Source: Pictodentalium vernedei | Taxonomy: Eukaryota; Mollusca; Scaphopoda; Dentaliida; Dentaliidae | Reading direction: 5' to 3' | Assembly: GCA_031216915.1 (NCBI GenBank) | Contig: CM062289.1 | Coordinates: forward strand, 441,883,587 to 441,947,586 | DNA length: 64,000 nucleotides | Shown: positions 48,101 through 56,985 of the stretch, piece by piece | Numbering within the stretch: position 1 is the stretch's first letter | Layout: each line of letters opens with the position of its first letter | Translations under genes and position numbers: made by a program | The notes under the pieces: model-generated | The model's database searches: none | What the model saw: the letters and a program-made list of their open reading frames with translations, nothing else | Told to the model about the DNA's origin: nothing

Positions 48101-51100
48101 CAAACGACCCTTCCGTGAAAGGGAGTCTGCTAATACATTCAGACGACCCGGAATATGACGGACCGAAGAAGAACTTGGTGTTCTAGAACAAACAGGATTC
48201 TTTCCGTTAAATTGAATAACGGAACGGAATGAGTGCCTCCCTGGTTCCGGATATACGCAACTACTGTCGTATTGTCGGACAGGATTTGGACATGCGCTTT
48301 CTGAATAATGTTCATCCAATGACGTAGTGCAAGCCAAATTGACATTATTTTTTGGATGTTTATGTGCTTGCCTAGAAACTGTGGAACCCAAAGACCCTGG
48401 CACTTCGAACCCGTTGGGATCAAAGTTGTACCCCAACCTGTTTGACTGGCATCCGTCATAATCGTAAAACTCGGATCCGGCAACTGCAGTGGAACTCCCT
48501 GAGTCAACCACTGAATGTTTGCCCAAGTCTGAATCTCTTGTTACACTTGATTGACAAGAGAACGTCTATATCGAGCAATTCATAGATTGCTGAAAGGTTG
48601 CCGTCGAAGAGAAGCTTCTCCGAGACCGAAGCGACTCTGAGAGAGTTCTTCACCTTATTATCCACACGCGTGGATGTAGCTAGGGCTGCGTCACGTCTAA
48701 CCAACTCCAGATTTGCCACTGAAGGGCGGAGTTATACGTGGAAAAGCTACTGCCCTTGAAAGAAATCTCATTGAGGATCATATCCTGGAATTCTTTCCCT
48801 TGAAGACGTAATGATAACGCCTTAGTAAGGTGGTCTGCGTATGATAAAGCGTCTAAGTTAAGTCTGTTAGACATTATTGTCATTTCCAACGTCGTGGTTG
48901 GAATTGACATAGACGGCGATATAGACAATTCCCAGTCTTCAGCCTCGTCGTCTAGACACAGAAGAACTCTCGGTATGCCCTGTCCTGCCATTTCAAATTT
49001 ATTACTTGAATTGATGAAAGGCAGATTTAGAGCATTTGCGGACAAGAAACTAGACTTGCCTGTTTTGGTAGCAAGCTTATATATAGCGTCGTTCAATAAT
49101 TCGAATGTTCTTGTGACATTATTGTACTGTGTCGGCAACTCAGGGACGATGTCCCTGAACCGATCAAAAACTCTGTGTCCAGTGACGCTATTAGTCTCTT
49201 ATCCAGCATTGCAGCATTCTAGTCCGACGGAACAACCTCTGGAAGATAAAGCCGGAAGAAATCTATGGCAGCTTCTGTTGTTCCGAAAGGGAAAGCTCGA
49301 AATCCTCCGAATCCCTTTCGCCATCCTGTCGGACCCTATGAAGTGCTCGGTCATCCGTACCTGATGCTTCAGCGGAGCGAACCGACCCAGCGTCGTCGGA
49401 TTATTCCTGATCCGACAGAGATTCTGTCGTTTGCTGGGATGCTGCGATAAGTTGTGCTATTTTGGATAGCACGTCCATCACTGCGGCCTGTGGAGAAGCG
49501 GTCTTACGTTGCTTTGCCGCTGGAAGCTCCGTGTACGTTGCCCCGTGTATACTTCTATTATGCGAGCGTCCGGAGTCTACAGGCCTCGTGTCCCTTGGCT
49601 ACCGGATGGCGTGACCTGTTCGCCATGGAATCCGTGATTGGCGAAGCTGGCAGGATATTCGAGGTCACGTAGCCAAGGTGCAGTCGTGTGCGCTGCTGTG
49701 AGGATGAGGAAGCCTTATCGACAGTCTCTCGGACTGTCTATATAACGGAGCGTCCCGAGCGGCGGACATATGCTCCGAATGCGAAACGTTTGTACCACAA
49801 CATCTGGTCCCAGATGCTGTTGTACGAGAGAGGGACCTCTCTCGCTCGCAGCCCGGATGGACCTGGACGAGCTAGGAACCGGACTAATACGCTTCCTCCG
49901 ATCTCTCCTCTGATCCGTCGTCACTGGGTGTGTACTTTTGTCTTATTATAGTGCTTGCATCACCCAAATCTCCTTCCTGGACCGCAACAGACGAACCAGG
50001 CTGCCGAGCCATTCGATGAATAGACGCTACAACGGGCGAGCTAGCGGATGTCAACGCCGTCGATCCTACTAGGGACCTCTTAGGCGATTGACGTATTTCC
50101 ATGAACACTTATTGCCGCTAGCTCTTCATTTAACTATGACGACAGAGGCACACTTTTGGAAGACATCACGGTAACTTTTGCAAACAAGAAACCAGACTTG
50201 CTTGTTTAATAGCAAGCATATATATAGCGTCATTCAATAATTCGAAAGTTCCTGTGACATGATTGGATTGTGTCAGAAACTCAGGGACGATGTCCCTGAA
50301 CCGATCAAAAAATTCTGGTGTCCACAGACGCTATCAGTCTCTTATCCGGCATCGCAGCATTCTGGTCCGACGAAACAACCTCTAGAAGATAAAGCTGGAT
50401 GAAATGTACAGCAGCTTATGTTGTTCCGAAAGGGAAAGCTCGAAATCCTCTGAATCCCTTTCGCCATCCTGTCATCCCTATGAAGTTTTCGGACGTCCGT
50501 ACCTGATGCTTCAGCGGAGGGTACCGACCCAGCATCGTCGGATATTACCTGATCCGACAGAGATTCTGTCGTTGCTGGGATGCTGCGATAAGTTGTGCTA
50601 TTTGGGATAGCACGTCCGTCACTGAGGCCTGTGGAGTAGCGGTCTTACGATGCTTTGCCGCTGGAAGCTCCGTCTACGTTGACTCCTGCATACTTTTCTT
50701 ATGCGAACGTCCGGAGTCTACAGGCCTCGTGTCCCTGGCTACCGGATGGCGTGACCTGGTCGCCGTGGAGTCTCTGATTGGCGAAGCTGGCTGGATATCC
50801 GAGGTCACGTAGCCAATGTGCGGTCGTGTGCGCTGCCGTGAGGATCAGGAAGCCTTATTGACAGTCTTTCCGGACTGTCTATATAACGGAGCGTCCCGAG
50901 CGGCGGACGTATGCTCCGAATGCAAAACATTTTGTACCACAACATCTGGTCCCAGATGTTGTACGAGAGAGGGGCCTCTCTCGCTCGCAGCCTGGATGGA
51001 CCTGGATGAGCTAGGAACCGGACTAATAGGCTTCCTCCGTTCTCTCCTCTGATCCGCCGTCACTGGATGTGCACTTAGTTGATTTATAGTGCTCGCATCA

Positions 51101-54100
51101 CCCAAAACTCCTTTCTGGACCGCAACGGACAAACCCGGCTGCCGAACCATTCGATGAATGGACGCTACACCGGGCGAGCTAGCGGACGTCAAAGGCCGTC
51201 GATCCTACTAGGGACCTCTTAGGCAATTGACGTAATTCCATGAGCACTTTGCCGCTAGCTCTTCATTTAATTGTGACGACGGAGGCACACTTTTGGAAGA
51301 CATCACGGATACATCACCCTGTTCTTGTTCGTCTGAAATAGAGATTGATAAACTAGAGTGACCCTGCGGAGAAAGGACCGGCATGGCCATTTCCCCGCTA
51401 ACATACCGTGACACACGCTTCCCATGTTGTCATCCCAATTGACACATACTGAACAGGAGTTAGTGCAAGTACACTGACTACAATTAATACAATGATTATG
51501 AAAGTCAAAGGAAGATTTCCTCTTATTACAATTGAACAATATCCTTTCATTGTGAAAAGAATACAAAAAGTCCTAGTACTCGCACCAACCCATGAAAACA
51601 AAGATACATAATAACATGATCCATTAACATAGAAAAAATAATTGAAATCAAAAAAAATTTTTGGAAAAAATATTTTTTCAGAAAAGACCAAGTTTCTGAA
51701 AAGTAACGTTGAGCCCCAATGGATCCCAAGCCTAAGTGTGGACAAAAATTTTAAAACTATTTTTAAAAACTAATGCAACACTTACGAATAATAATAATGT
51801 ATCTTGTTATGATTAAACTAACACAAAGACAAGAAATCCCCCTCCACAGAGACTGTTGTCAATGTAAACAAGAAGTGTAAAAACACCAGAAACATGACTC
51901 CAGGCACTGATAACCATGGCCCGAAATCAGTTACCAATAATACACTATCTGATGCAAAACAGAGACTTCCAGGGAAGAAACTGCAGAACATCAGATGGTA
52001 GATGCAGAACACTACGCCTAACACCCATGGGTGAGAACGTAAACATGGGGAAAAGAACAGAATTCATTCTGTTACCCAGCTAAAACTCCCAAGAAATTTT
52101 AGTAATAATATTACAGAAAATATGCCAAAAGCATGGGAGAATAGCAAGGGGGGACTTACAGGAAAGGAAGAGAGGAAAACACTGAACAAGCAGTGTAACT
52201 TTATAGCAAGAATGACCACAACAGGCCCATGCCTCGAAAATAGGTAACTTAACATAATTTCATTAAAAAAATTTAAGTTACAGCCCTGATTATTTTTTTG
52301 TCACTCATTTTTCCTTTCCTTCTATTTCCTCTTTAGATCCACCATTTCTCTAATATTTATGTGTCTGGCATCATTTAAACAGATTTACAAACACAAAGAT
52401 CAGTCAGATGTGAACTGATGAAGGGCCAAACAAAGAATGATAAATGGCGCCAATTTCGGGACCTCCTTGACACTACGCATGCGCAGGAGAGGCGAAGTAT
52501 AGAGGGCCATTCAGGACATGATTTCTTTGGTTTTAGATGCAAATTTTGGGGATTGGGGGGGGGGGGAAATTTGTGTTTCGCTCTAGATTTTTAAGAGTTA
52601 GCACCAGCTATGTCTGGGTCAATGGTACAGTATAAAATATATATTATTTGTGTTTGATTGAATATGAACTATTAGCATGGAGAGTGTTGGCTTTTGCTCT
52701 GGTATACTCATTTTCTGAAAGCCCTAATGGTGTCTTCTAGCACTCAACCAGTTAAGAAGTCTTGACAGCAGAATTATATTAGTATTTTAAGCTGCGATAA
52801 CATTTGGCTCAACGGTTATCACTGAGCACTATTCGGGAGAAAATCAATTTGACGTTAATTCTTTAAAAAATCGAAAAATACTAACAAAACAAATGACCAC
52901 AAACGGTACCAACATGCTGTTTTATTTCGTATGTTATAACACATACAAAAGTATCAAAGGGTTAAATTTTAACATCAATCTGTAGGAAAATAACAAAATT
53001 CCAGTCAACTGAATACTGTCAATGGAATATTTTTCCACCTGCAAAGTGGCCTTTCAATGAAGAGTTCCACTGAATAAACAATTAATTTACTGAAACAAGT
53101 GGCATCAGAAAGCAGTGCTTCACCACGAGATATGTTCACGATACAATGGAACTCTGTTAATAGAATAGCCAATTTGCCAAAGAAAATTATATGATTTACC
53201 AGAGAATTCAGGTAACAGGGATTTGGTCACATTTCCGTAATGTAGAGATAAACTGAAAATCTATTCTATTATATCTTGTTTGACAGAGCTCATGGAGCTC
53301 TGTCAAACAATATATAACAGTTTAAATGCCTGTACTGGATGTACTAAGGGGAATGTCAGGATAATTTATCAACATATTTCAATTTTTTTTTATTCAATTG
53401 ACAGGCATTTGCTCTATAACCTACAGGCAGCAAGAGCTATTGCTGAAAGAAATTATACCCCCACAGCTGTGTTGGACCGAAGAAGCAGAAATGAATTGAT
53501 TAAAAACCTTTAAAGAAAGGACCAAAAAAGTAAGGACCATAACACTGACGAAAAATATGCAGCCAATTTTTTTATAACTTGCACTGGAGTGGCTTGTCAC
53601 AAGGATCCCTCATACCAAATTTAATTGAAATCCATGCACTCATTGATGAGATATCACTGCAGACGGTCGTGTGCATGGATGGATGGATGGGCAGATGCAC
53701 AGACAGATAGACATATGTAAAATGATGTCAATGATACCATTCAATAAAAGTGGAGAAACAACCGCAATGTGTATTCTTAATCTCTTTATGGGACATACAT
53801 GTTAAACGACATGCAAAGCTTACAATTGAGCGAAATCGCTTGTTCATACCGGAAAAGTGACGGTTACACTCCATTGACTCAAGTTGCTGTAAAATTACCA
53901 GTCGCACGCACTTGGGCAGTAAACGTGGCTCTGAGAGAGCCACGTTTACCGCCCAAGTGTGCGCGACTGGTAATTTTATTTCGACCCCAGGCAACAAAGT
54001 TAAACAAGGGAAAATGTTCAGTTTTACGTAGTTCTTTAGCCTCGACTTGTCTAGTAGTACACAGTATTACAATCGGAATCGGCATCGAAATCGGCCGATT

Positions 54101-55533
54101 GTGAGCTCAAATAACCAGTAATTGGTCAACGACCATTTTTGGTAATCGGTTGAAGACTATAAGGTTGTCCCGCAAAACCTCAATACACACATCATGAATT
54201 AGTTACAGAAGTTTGTCAATGAACATTCATATTCTAAGGCATGGTACCTTTGTTTGGAACTTGAAACAAAATAAAAAAAAAAATCCTCCACCCTCCCCCA
54301 CACACACAGCAAATTGGTTGAGACTACAACTGGGAGCTATATCCTACTAGGCCTGCTATTTTCTCCCTGGCAGAAACCCTGCTGAAGAGTTACTTACGTT
54401 CTAGCTGCTGCTCACTGGAACCATGCATCAAGACACCTCCAGGAGCAAGATCTCCCAAAACACATACAGCAGAACTTGCCGGTAATACCTGAAAATGCAG
54501 GTGGAAAATCATTAACTTCAGTGTTCGTACACTTAACAAGAAACTACAGTGCTTACAAATCACACAAGAATCAGAACTGACTCTCACAAATGATTGTCAT
54601 GAGAAAAGCAATGAGAATTAACCTTGATTCTCACAAAAGGTTCATTTGGGTCTTAGATTCTGAAAGTGTCCTTAACCCTTTACCTAACATGAAAAGCAGA
54701 CGACACTTGCAAAAAAAATTCTTGAATAACTAATTTTTTTCATTTTTTGTCTCAAAAACATAGGTTATGACCCCTCGTTGGAACGAGCTCGACGAGCTCG
54801 TTCCAATGAGGGGTCATAACCTATGTTTTTGAGACAAAAAATGAAAATATTTTGAAAATTAATTGGCGATTTTTGAGAATAGCGCTGGCCGGTTTTGGCC
54901 GTTACGTTGGGTAAAGGGTTAACCCTTTACCCCACGTAACAGTCGAAACAGGCCAGCGTTATTCACAGAAATCACCATTCAATTTTCATTATTTTTGTCA
55001 CAAAAACATAGCTTATGATCCCTCATTGGAACGAGCTTGTCGAGATCGATCCAATGAGGGACCATAAGCTATGTTTTTTTTGTGCCAAAAAAAATGAAAA
55101 AAAAGGTTATTCAAGAATTTTGTTTGCAAGCTCGTTGAGATCGTTCCAATGAGGGGGTCACATGATATGGTTTTGTAGAAATTTTTGGAAAAATTTTGAA
55201 AAATGATATTTAAAATAAGACGCCACTGATTCATTTTGAGATTTGATTTGATTTTGAATAATAAAAGTGATTCGATTCGAATCGAAAATATGTGATTCGC
55301 AGAGCTCTATGTCAAACAGAACCTACCTGAGACAATTGTGGATTCCAGCTTCCCAGTTCATTACATACTGTATGAGAAGCATTTAACACCTCGTCACTGG
55401 TTGTATATTTGGAAGCTGTTATTGGAGTTGGACCTTGTAAGTAACGATCTAGATGATCTAATCTCAAATTCACTAAATCTGTGTTGGTTTTCTCTTCTAA
55501 ATCTTCTAATGTTACTTTTTCTTTCAACTTCAC
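39107..55533 (-). CDS. GTF2H1: GTF2H1 (TFIIH subunit p62), partial gene: four internal exons
   Basis: This gene encodes the p62 subunit of the TFIIH core, a nuclear complex needed for RNA polymerase II transcription initiation and nucleotide excision repair. Spliced in the order 55533-55327, 54488-54398, 41794-41679, 39199-39107, the exons give about 169 residues in one frame, with intron phases 0, 1 and 0 and consensus GT/AG sites at every junction. The signature is LLRHFWSCFP followed by FLEEKVVKM and a DRFQ segment, as in the C-terminal region of animal p62, preceded by a YLQGPTPI block. Introns are 838 bp (A-B), 12603 bp (B-C, holding DIRS copy 2 and several nests) and 2479 bp (C-D). The intron upstream of exon A is longer than 8.4 kb and holds DIRS copy 3. 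The N-terminal part (PH and BSD domains in the family) is outside the window. The last roughly 25-30 codons expected after exon D were not located. Identification is from memory of the family. Confidence 0.92.
39291..39637 (-). mobile_element. SINE, second tRNA-like head, tail type a
   Basis: Tail a plus the standard body. The head differs: on the minus strand TAGTGGCTCAGTGGTAGAC (A box) and GAGTTCGATCCCC (B box), with a TTGGACTTCTATG anticodon region that resembles tRNA-Arg(TCT). Imperfect 15-bp flanking duplication (TGTGGAATGTGGATT / TGTGGAGTGTGAATT). Confidence 0.85.
39748..39895. mobile_element. GAGAGTGCC palindromic MITE, left half and core
   Basis: TAACTGGTAGAGTGCTGAAT then palindrome CATGGGAGAGTGCTAAAGGC at about 39808-39860; the right arm is cut by the hAT element starting at 39897. 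Confidence 0.55.
39897..40767. mobile_element. Non-autonomous hAT element
   Basis: Termini AAGAGATGGGTGGTTAAC and AAAACCACCCATCTCTA, flanks CCTAATGT and CCAAATGT (7 of 8). Sub-terminal AAACCGAAAC-type motifs resemble the 37047 element. Lies in the p62 D-C intron. Confidence 0.8.
40871..41124. mobile_element. hAT MITE (family E)
   Basis: An exact 8-bp target duplication, CCTATTAT (40863-40870 and 41125-41132), flanks CAGGCCAGCAAATAAGC ... GCTTATTTTCTGGCTTG. Lies in the p62 intron between exons D and C. Confidence 0.88.
41171..41404. mobile_element. piggyBac-like MITE, family A
   Basis: TTAA at 41167-41170 and 41405-41408; core CATATCATGTGACCCCTCTT and its complement. The right terminus has lost GTAAA (reads CTGCAATGGG). 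Confidence 0.82.
41679..41794 (-). CDS. GTF2H1: GTF2H1 exon C (HFWSCFP exon)
   Basis: This 116-bp exon has two bases plus 38 codons. Acceptor is TTTTTTCAG and donor is GAGAAG|GTAGGT. It encodes LIEKDTQEEVRQLYSALCEL followed by LRHFWSCFPTVSKFLEEK, the most diagnostic block of p62. The other two frames contain stops. It sits between an A-type piggyBac-like MITE (41171-41404) and a cluster of B-type copies from 41922. Confidence 0.93.
41926..42517. mobile_element. piggyBac-like MITE family B copies with an inserted bivalve-type repeat
   Basis: TTAA plus CCCTTTACCTAATG (a short fragment) at 41926-41971 is followed by a fuller copy from 41976 (CCCTTTACCTAGC, core GCTTATGACCCCTCACTAG). This is interrupted at about 42150-42445 by a TAGCTGCGACGGGTGGTGCA repeat and resumes to ATTGGGAAAAGAG and TTAA at 42518-42521. 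Confidence 0.7.
42522..42691. mobile_element. piggyBac-like MITE, family A, decayed
   Basis: Core CATATCATGTGATCCCTCAT and its complement, right end GGTGAAGGG then TTAA. Left terminus missing or shared with the preceding copy. Confidence 0.6.
43317..43592. mobile_element. Tc1/mariner-like MITE
   Basis: 276 bp, inverted ends CAGTTACAACTAGAAGTCC / GGACTTCTAGTTTTAACTG, flanked by TA on both sides. No coding capacity. Confidence 0.8.
43643..43899. mobile_element. Tc1/mariner-like MITE (CAGTACATGG family)
   Basis: 257 bp with TA flanks, ends CAGTACATAGAGAGTG / CACCCTCCACATACTG, core GGACCTCCGGATTAAACCCG. Nested in the hAT-like element at 43032. Confidence 0.82.
44228..44633. mobile_element. MITE with CTGTTTCTCAGG ends, inverted relative to the first copy
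   Basis: Inverted blocks at 44248 and 44610. Perfect core palindrome CAAGAAGGCTTTGCAATGCT and complement at 44394-44451. Confidence 0.68.
44640..45421. other. Unassigned intron sequence
   Basis: No exon of the p62 gene found. A short palindromic piece, AGCTCCAGGAGCT, at about 45379 resembles the CAGTGGAGCC MITE core. TTAACCCTTTGA at 45422 begins a possible outer piggyBac-like element ending TCAAAGGGTTAA near 52966. Confidence 0.4.
46700..48110 (-). pseudogene. DIRS copy 2 RNase H tail and tyrosine recombinase remnant
   Basis: The RNase H extension (DPRAYAVNALSISWDGM) spans about 47867-48110, followed by recombinase-like sequence including GFLAKNQAPNKYPEPIV and the block ISAHEVIALFTSWASAN near 46850. 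The HxxR pair reads HEVI, so the conserved Arg is lost. Several stops and frame changes. Confidence 0.68.
48120..48526 (-). pseudogene. DIRS copy 2 RNase H domain
   Basis: The minus-strand reading includes FTIMTDASQTGWGTTLIP (first active-site Asp), VQILSDNTTVVAYIRNQGG and then VRHIPGRLNVLADSLSRKGR, the typical end of the DIRS RNase H. A frameshift separates two overlapping frames. The RT that should precede it is absent. Confidence 0.8.
48560..51566 (-). pseudogene. DIRS copy 2 gag-like region, with 1.1-kb tandem duplication
   Basis: Gag-like frames on the minus strand. A CSQCTCTNSCSVC cysteine cluster lies near 51460-51500, and the best open piece is 152 codons at 48680-49138. The block beginning near 49077 recurs near 50217, a duplication of about 1.14 kb matching copy 1. 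Near 48560-48600 gag passes directly into the sequence preceding RNase H, out of frame. Confidence 0.7.
52435..52640. repeat. DIRS copy 2 right inverted terminal repeat
   Basis: Complement of 45690-45910, with the same blocks as copy 1 plus a G tract at about 52555-52566. It ends near GGTACAGTATAAAATAT. Confidence 0.8.
53143..53345. mobile_element. CAGTGGAGCC-family MITE, left half and core
   Basis: Starts AATGGAACTCTGTTAATAGA and includes a core palindrome, TTGACAGAGCTCATGGAGCT, at about 53278-53310. The right half is absent. Confidence 0.55.
53405..53513 (+). CDS. Possible terminal exon of an unrecognised gene
   Basis: On the plus strand, inside the large p62 intron, a long pyrimidine tract ending TTGACAG is followed by 36 codons to a TAA. 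The product reads HLLYNLQAARAIAERNY then TPTAVLDRRSRNELIKNL. An alternative acceptor CTACAG at 53426 would shorten it. The composition is protein-like and charged, unlike the surrounding repeats. I do not recognise the family. Against it, a bivalve-type repeat starts just after the stop and no partner exon was found, so it may be a retroposed or chance ORF. Confidence 0.28.
53890..53978. repeat. Near-perfect 89-bp palindrome
   Basis: Arms TAAAATTACCAGTCGCACGC ... CCGTTTACGTGGCTCT-type sequence, mirrored with about two mismatches and almost no loop. No second copy in the window. Confidence 0.8.
54398..54488 (-). CDS. GTF2H1: GTF2H1 exon B
   Basis: This 91-bp exon has 30 codons plus one base. 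Acceptor is ATTTTCAG and donor is GAAC|GTAAGT. The product includes LGDLAPGGVLMHGSSEQQ, matching the LTPGGALMQG-like segment of p62. The single leftover base C joins the first two bases of exon C to give a Gln codon, which confirms exon adjacency. Downstream is the 12.6-kb intron. Confidence 0.9.
54676..54918. mobile_element. piggyBac-like MITE, family B
   Basis: 243-bp copy, 187 bp from p62 exon B. TTAA at 54672-54675 and 54919-54922; the right TTAA is shared with the next copy. Near-perfect central palindrome. Confidence 0.9.
54923..55220. mobile_element. Chimeric piggyBac-like MITE (B left, A right)
   Basis: Begins CCCTTTACCCCACGTAACAG as family B and runs through a B core (AGCTTATGATCCCTCATTGG). 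At about 55128, after TTTGCAAG, it switches to family A (CGTTCCAATGAGG, CACATGATATGGTTTTGT) and ends without a terminus near 55220. Confidence 0.65.
55327..55533 (-). CDS. GTF2H1: GTF2H1 exon A
   Basis: This 207-bp exon (69 codons) starts after a pyrimidine-rich acceptor ending TTTTTTTAG and ends in TCTCAG before donor GTAGGT. It begins VKLKEKVTLEDLEEK and contains DRYLQGPTPITASKYTTSDE, which corresponds to the conserved GPTPI segment of p62, then LNASHTVCNELGSWNPQLSQ. Both ends fall between codons (phase 0). The intron on its 5' side is occupied by DIRS copy 3 from about 55590. Confidence 0.9.
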
Positions 55534-55656
55534 CTAAAAAAAGCATTTATGTATACATCATGTTTTTGTTTCTGAAAAAAAATGATAAATTTAAAGTAAT
55601 TTGTATATTTTTTATACTTACCAATGGCCCCGACTTAGCTGGTGCAAACTCATTAA

Positions 55657-55772
55657 ACCTTTACCCAACGCAGACGATATAAAAAATTATTTGAAATATC
55701 AGTTTTTGAAATTTTTCAAAAATTTCTATAAAACCTTATCATGTGACCCCTCGTTGGAACGAGCTCGACGAG
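55657..55772. mobile_element. piggyBac-like MITE, family A, left half
   Basis: TTAA at 55653-55656, ACCTTTACCCAACGCAGACG, and core ATGTGACCCCTCGTTGGAAC; abruptly joined to the SINE at 55773. Inserted at the edge of the DIRS copy 3 left repeat. Confidence 0.7.
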
Positions 55773-56127
55773 CACGGTGGCTCAGTAGGTAGAGGTGCAG
55801 GCTGCAAGCCGAGAGGTCCTCGGTTCGAATCCCACCTGCGGCAACTGCGTTGTGTCCTTGGGCAAGACACTTCATCTCCATTGCCCGCACGATGACGCCG
55901 TGTACTAAGGCGTACTGTATGTCGATGGTACGCATGTCTTCAACCAATCTAACCTTGCCTGTGCTGCAGTGCGGAGTTACAATGTTGGGGAGCTGGCAGC
56001 TGCTCGTCATTGCTCGGTGGTTCTCTCTGGGTACTCTGGCTTCCTCCACCCGAAAAACTGTCACGGTCATGATTAGCCATTGTGCATAAATATGTGACCT
56101 TAAACATCAATAAATAAATAAATAAAT
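55773..56127 (+). mobile_element. SINE, tRNA-Cys-like head, tail type a
   Basis: CACGGTGGCTCAGTAGGTAG A box and GGTTCGAATCC B box; lacks the first GGGGG bases. Tail GTGACCTTAAACATCAATAA plus (AATA)n. The left neighbour is a half MITE and the right neighbour truncated DIRS copy 3. Confidence 0.88.
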
Positions 56128-56985
56128 GAAATGAAGGCTAAGAGAAATGCCGTTTTATAAGTGAGGAATTTAAATTCTACATCATCTAATGGCTCAAAAG
56201 AAGCTTCTTGAAGCTTCAAGAGAACCCAAGCCAAATTCCATTCAGGAATTAATCTAAGGGTTCTAGGTTTATTAATACAGAAATTTCTAACTAGTTTGGA
56301 TAAAGAAGGATCTAAACCAATACTCAAGTTATCATGATGAGAATATGTGTCTGATAACATTGACCTATAGCCCTTAATGGTAACAGGCTGCAGTTTGAGT
56401 TGGCAATCTGAGGAATAGATGGATTATAAATATCCACCGACTAGTCTGTACACCAACGAAAGAAAACTCTCCACTTCGCTGCATAATTCAGCAAAGAGGA
56501 GGTCCTCCTACAGTTAGAAATTGCATCCACTGCTCATCCTGTAAGATGCTTCCCATGCAAGAAGGACTGAATAACGGAAATACATGAAGGTTGAGATCTT
56601 TTGGGTTGTGATGTCATGTGTGGGACTTCCCCTGAAACAGAAGGTCCCTGAGAGGAGGAAGCTTCCGGGGAATGTCCCATAACAGACACCTGATCAGGTG
56701 ATCCAGGGTTTCTGAGATGACAAAGGTGCTACCAGGAAGATTTTGCAGTGAGACTCTTTGATTTTTAACAGAATCGGCTAAATCAGAGGAGTTGGAGGAT
56801 ATGCATATCCTATTATTCCATTCCATAAGATCGACAGAGGATCTACTGTGCACACTCGATGATCCGGACAAGGCGACATGAAAGTCGTAAGCTGATTGTT
56901 TAGGTTTGTGGCAGCAAAGAGATCTATCATGGGACGATCCCACTGGTAGCAAATCTGCCGGAATATTCGTTTGTTGAGAGTTCAT
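56128..56985 (-). pseudogene. DIRS copy 3 RNase H tail and recombinase N-terminal remnant
   Basis: 56985-56614 continues the RNase H extension (SQQTNIPADLLPVG) as in copy 2 (SQQTGIQSDLLPMG). 56480-56128 aligns with the start of the recombinase region of copy 2, then stops abruptly at the SINE. Confidence 0.65.

Larger units (their letters stand above)
45684..52640 (-). mobile_element. DIRS-type retrotransposon copy 2 (RT-deleted subfamily)
   Basis: Same family and orientation as copy 1, lying in the 12.6-kb p62 intron on the sense strand of the gene. Inverted terminal repeats are at about 45684-45910 and 52435-52640, and the internal complementary region is at 45987-46076. It carries the same tandem duplication in gag and the same gag/RNase H junction as copy 1, so it lacks reverse transcriptase. 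Better preserved than copy 1, but all frames are broken. It is inserted in a MITE whose halves flank it (45552-45683 and 52650-52755). Confidence 0.87.
45552..52755. mobile_element. GAGAGTGCC palindromic MITE split by DIRS copy 2
   Basis: Left part 45552-45683 (CTGGTTGAGGGCTAGATTAT, core TTGGAGAGTGCCCACAGGCA) and right part 52650-52755 ending TCTAGCACTCAACCAG. DIRS copy 2 lies between them. Confidence 0.6.
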
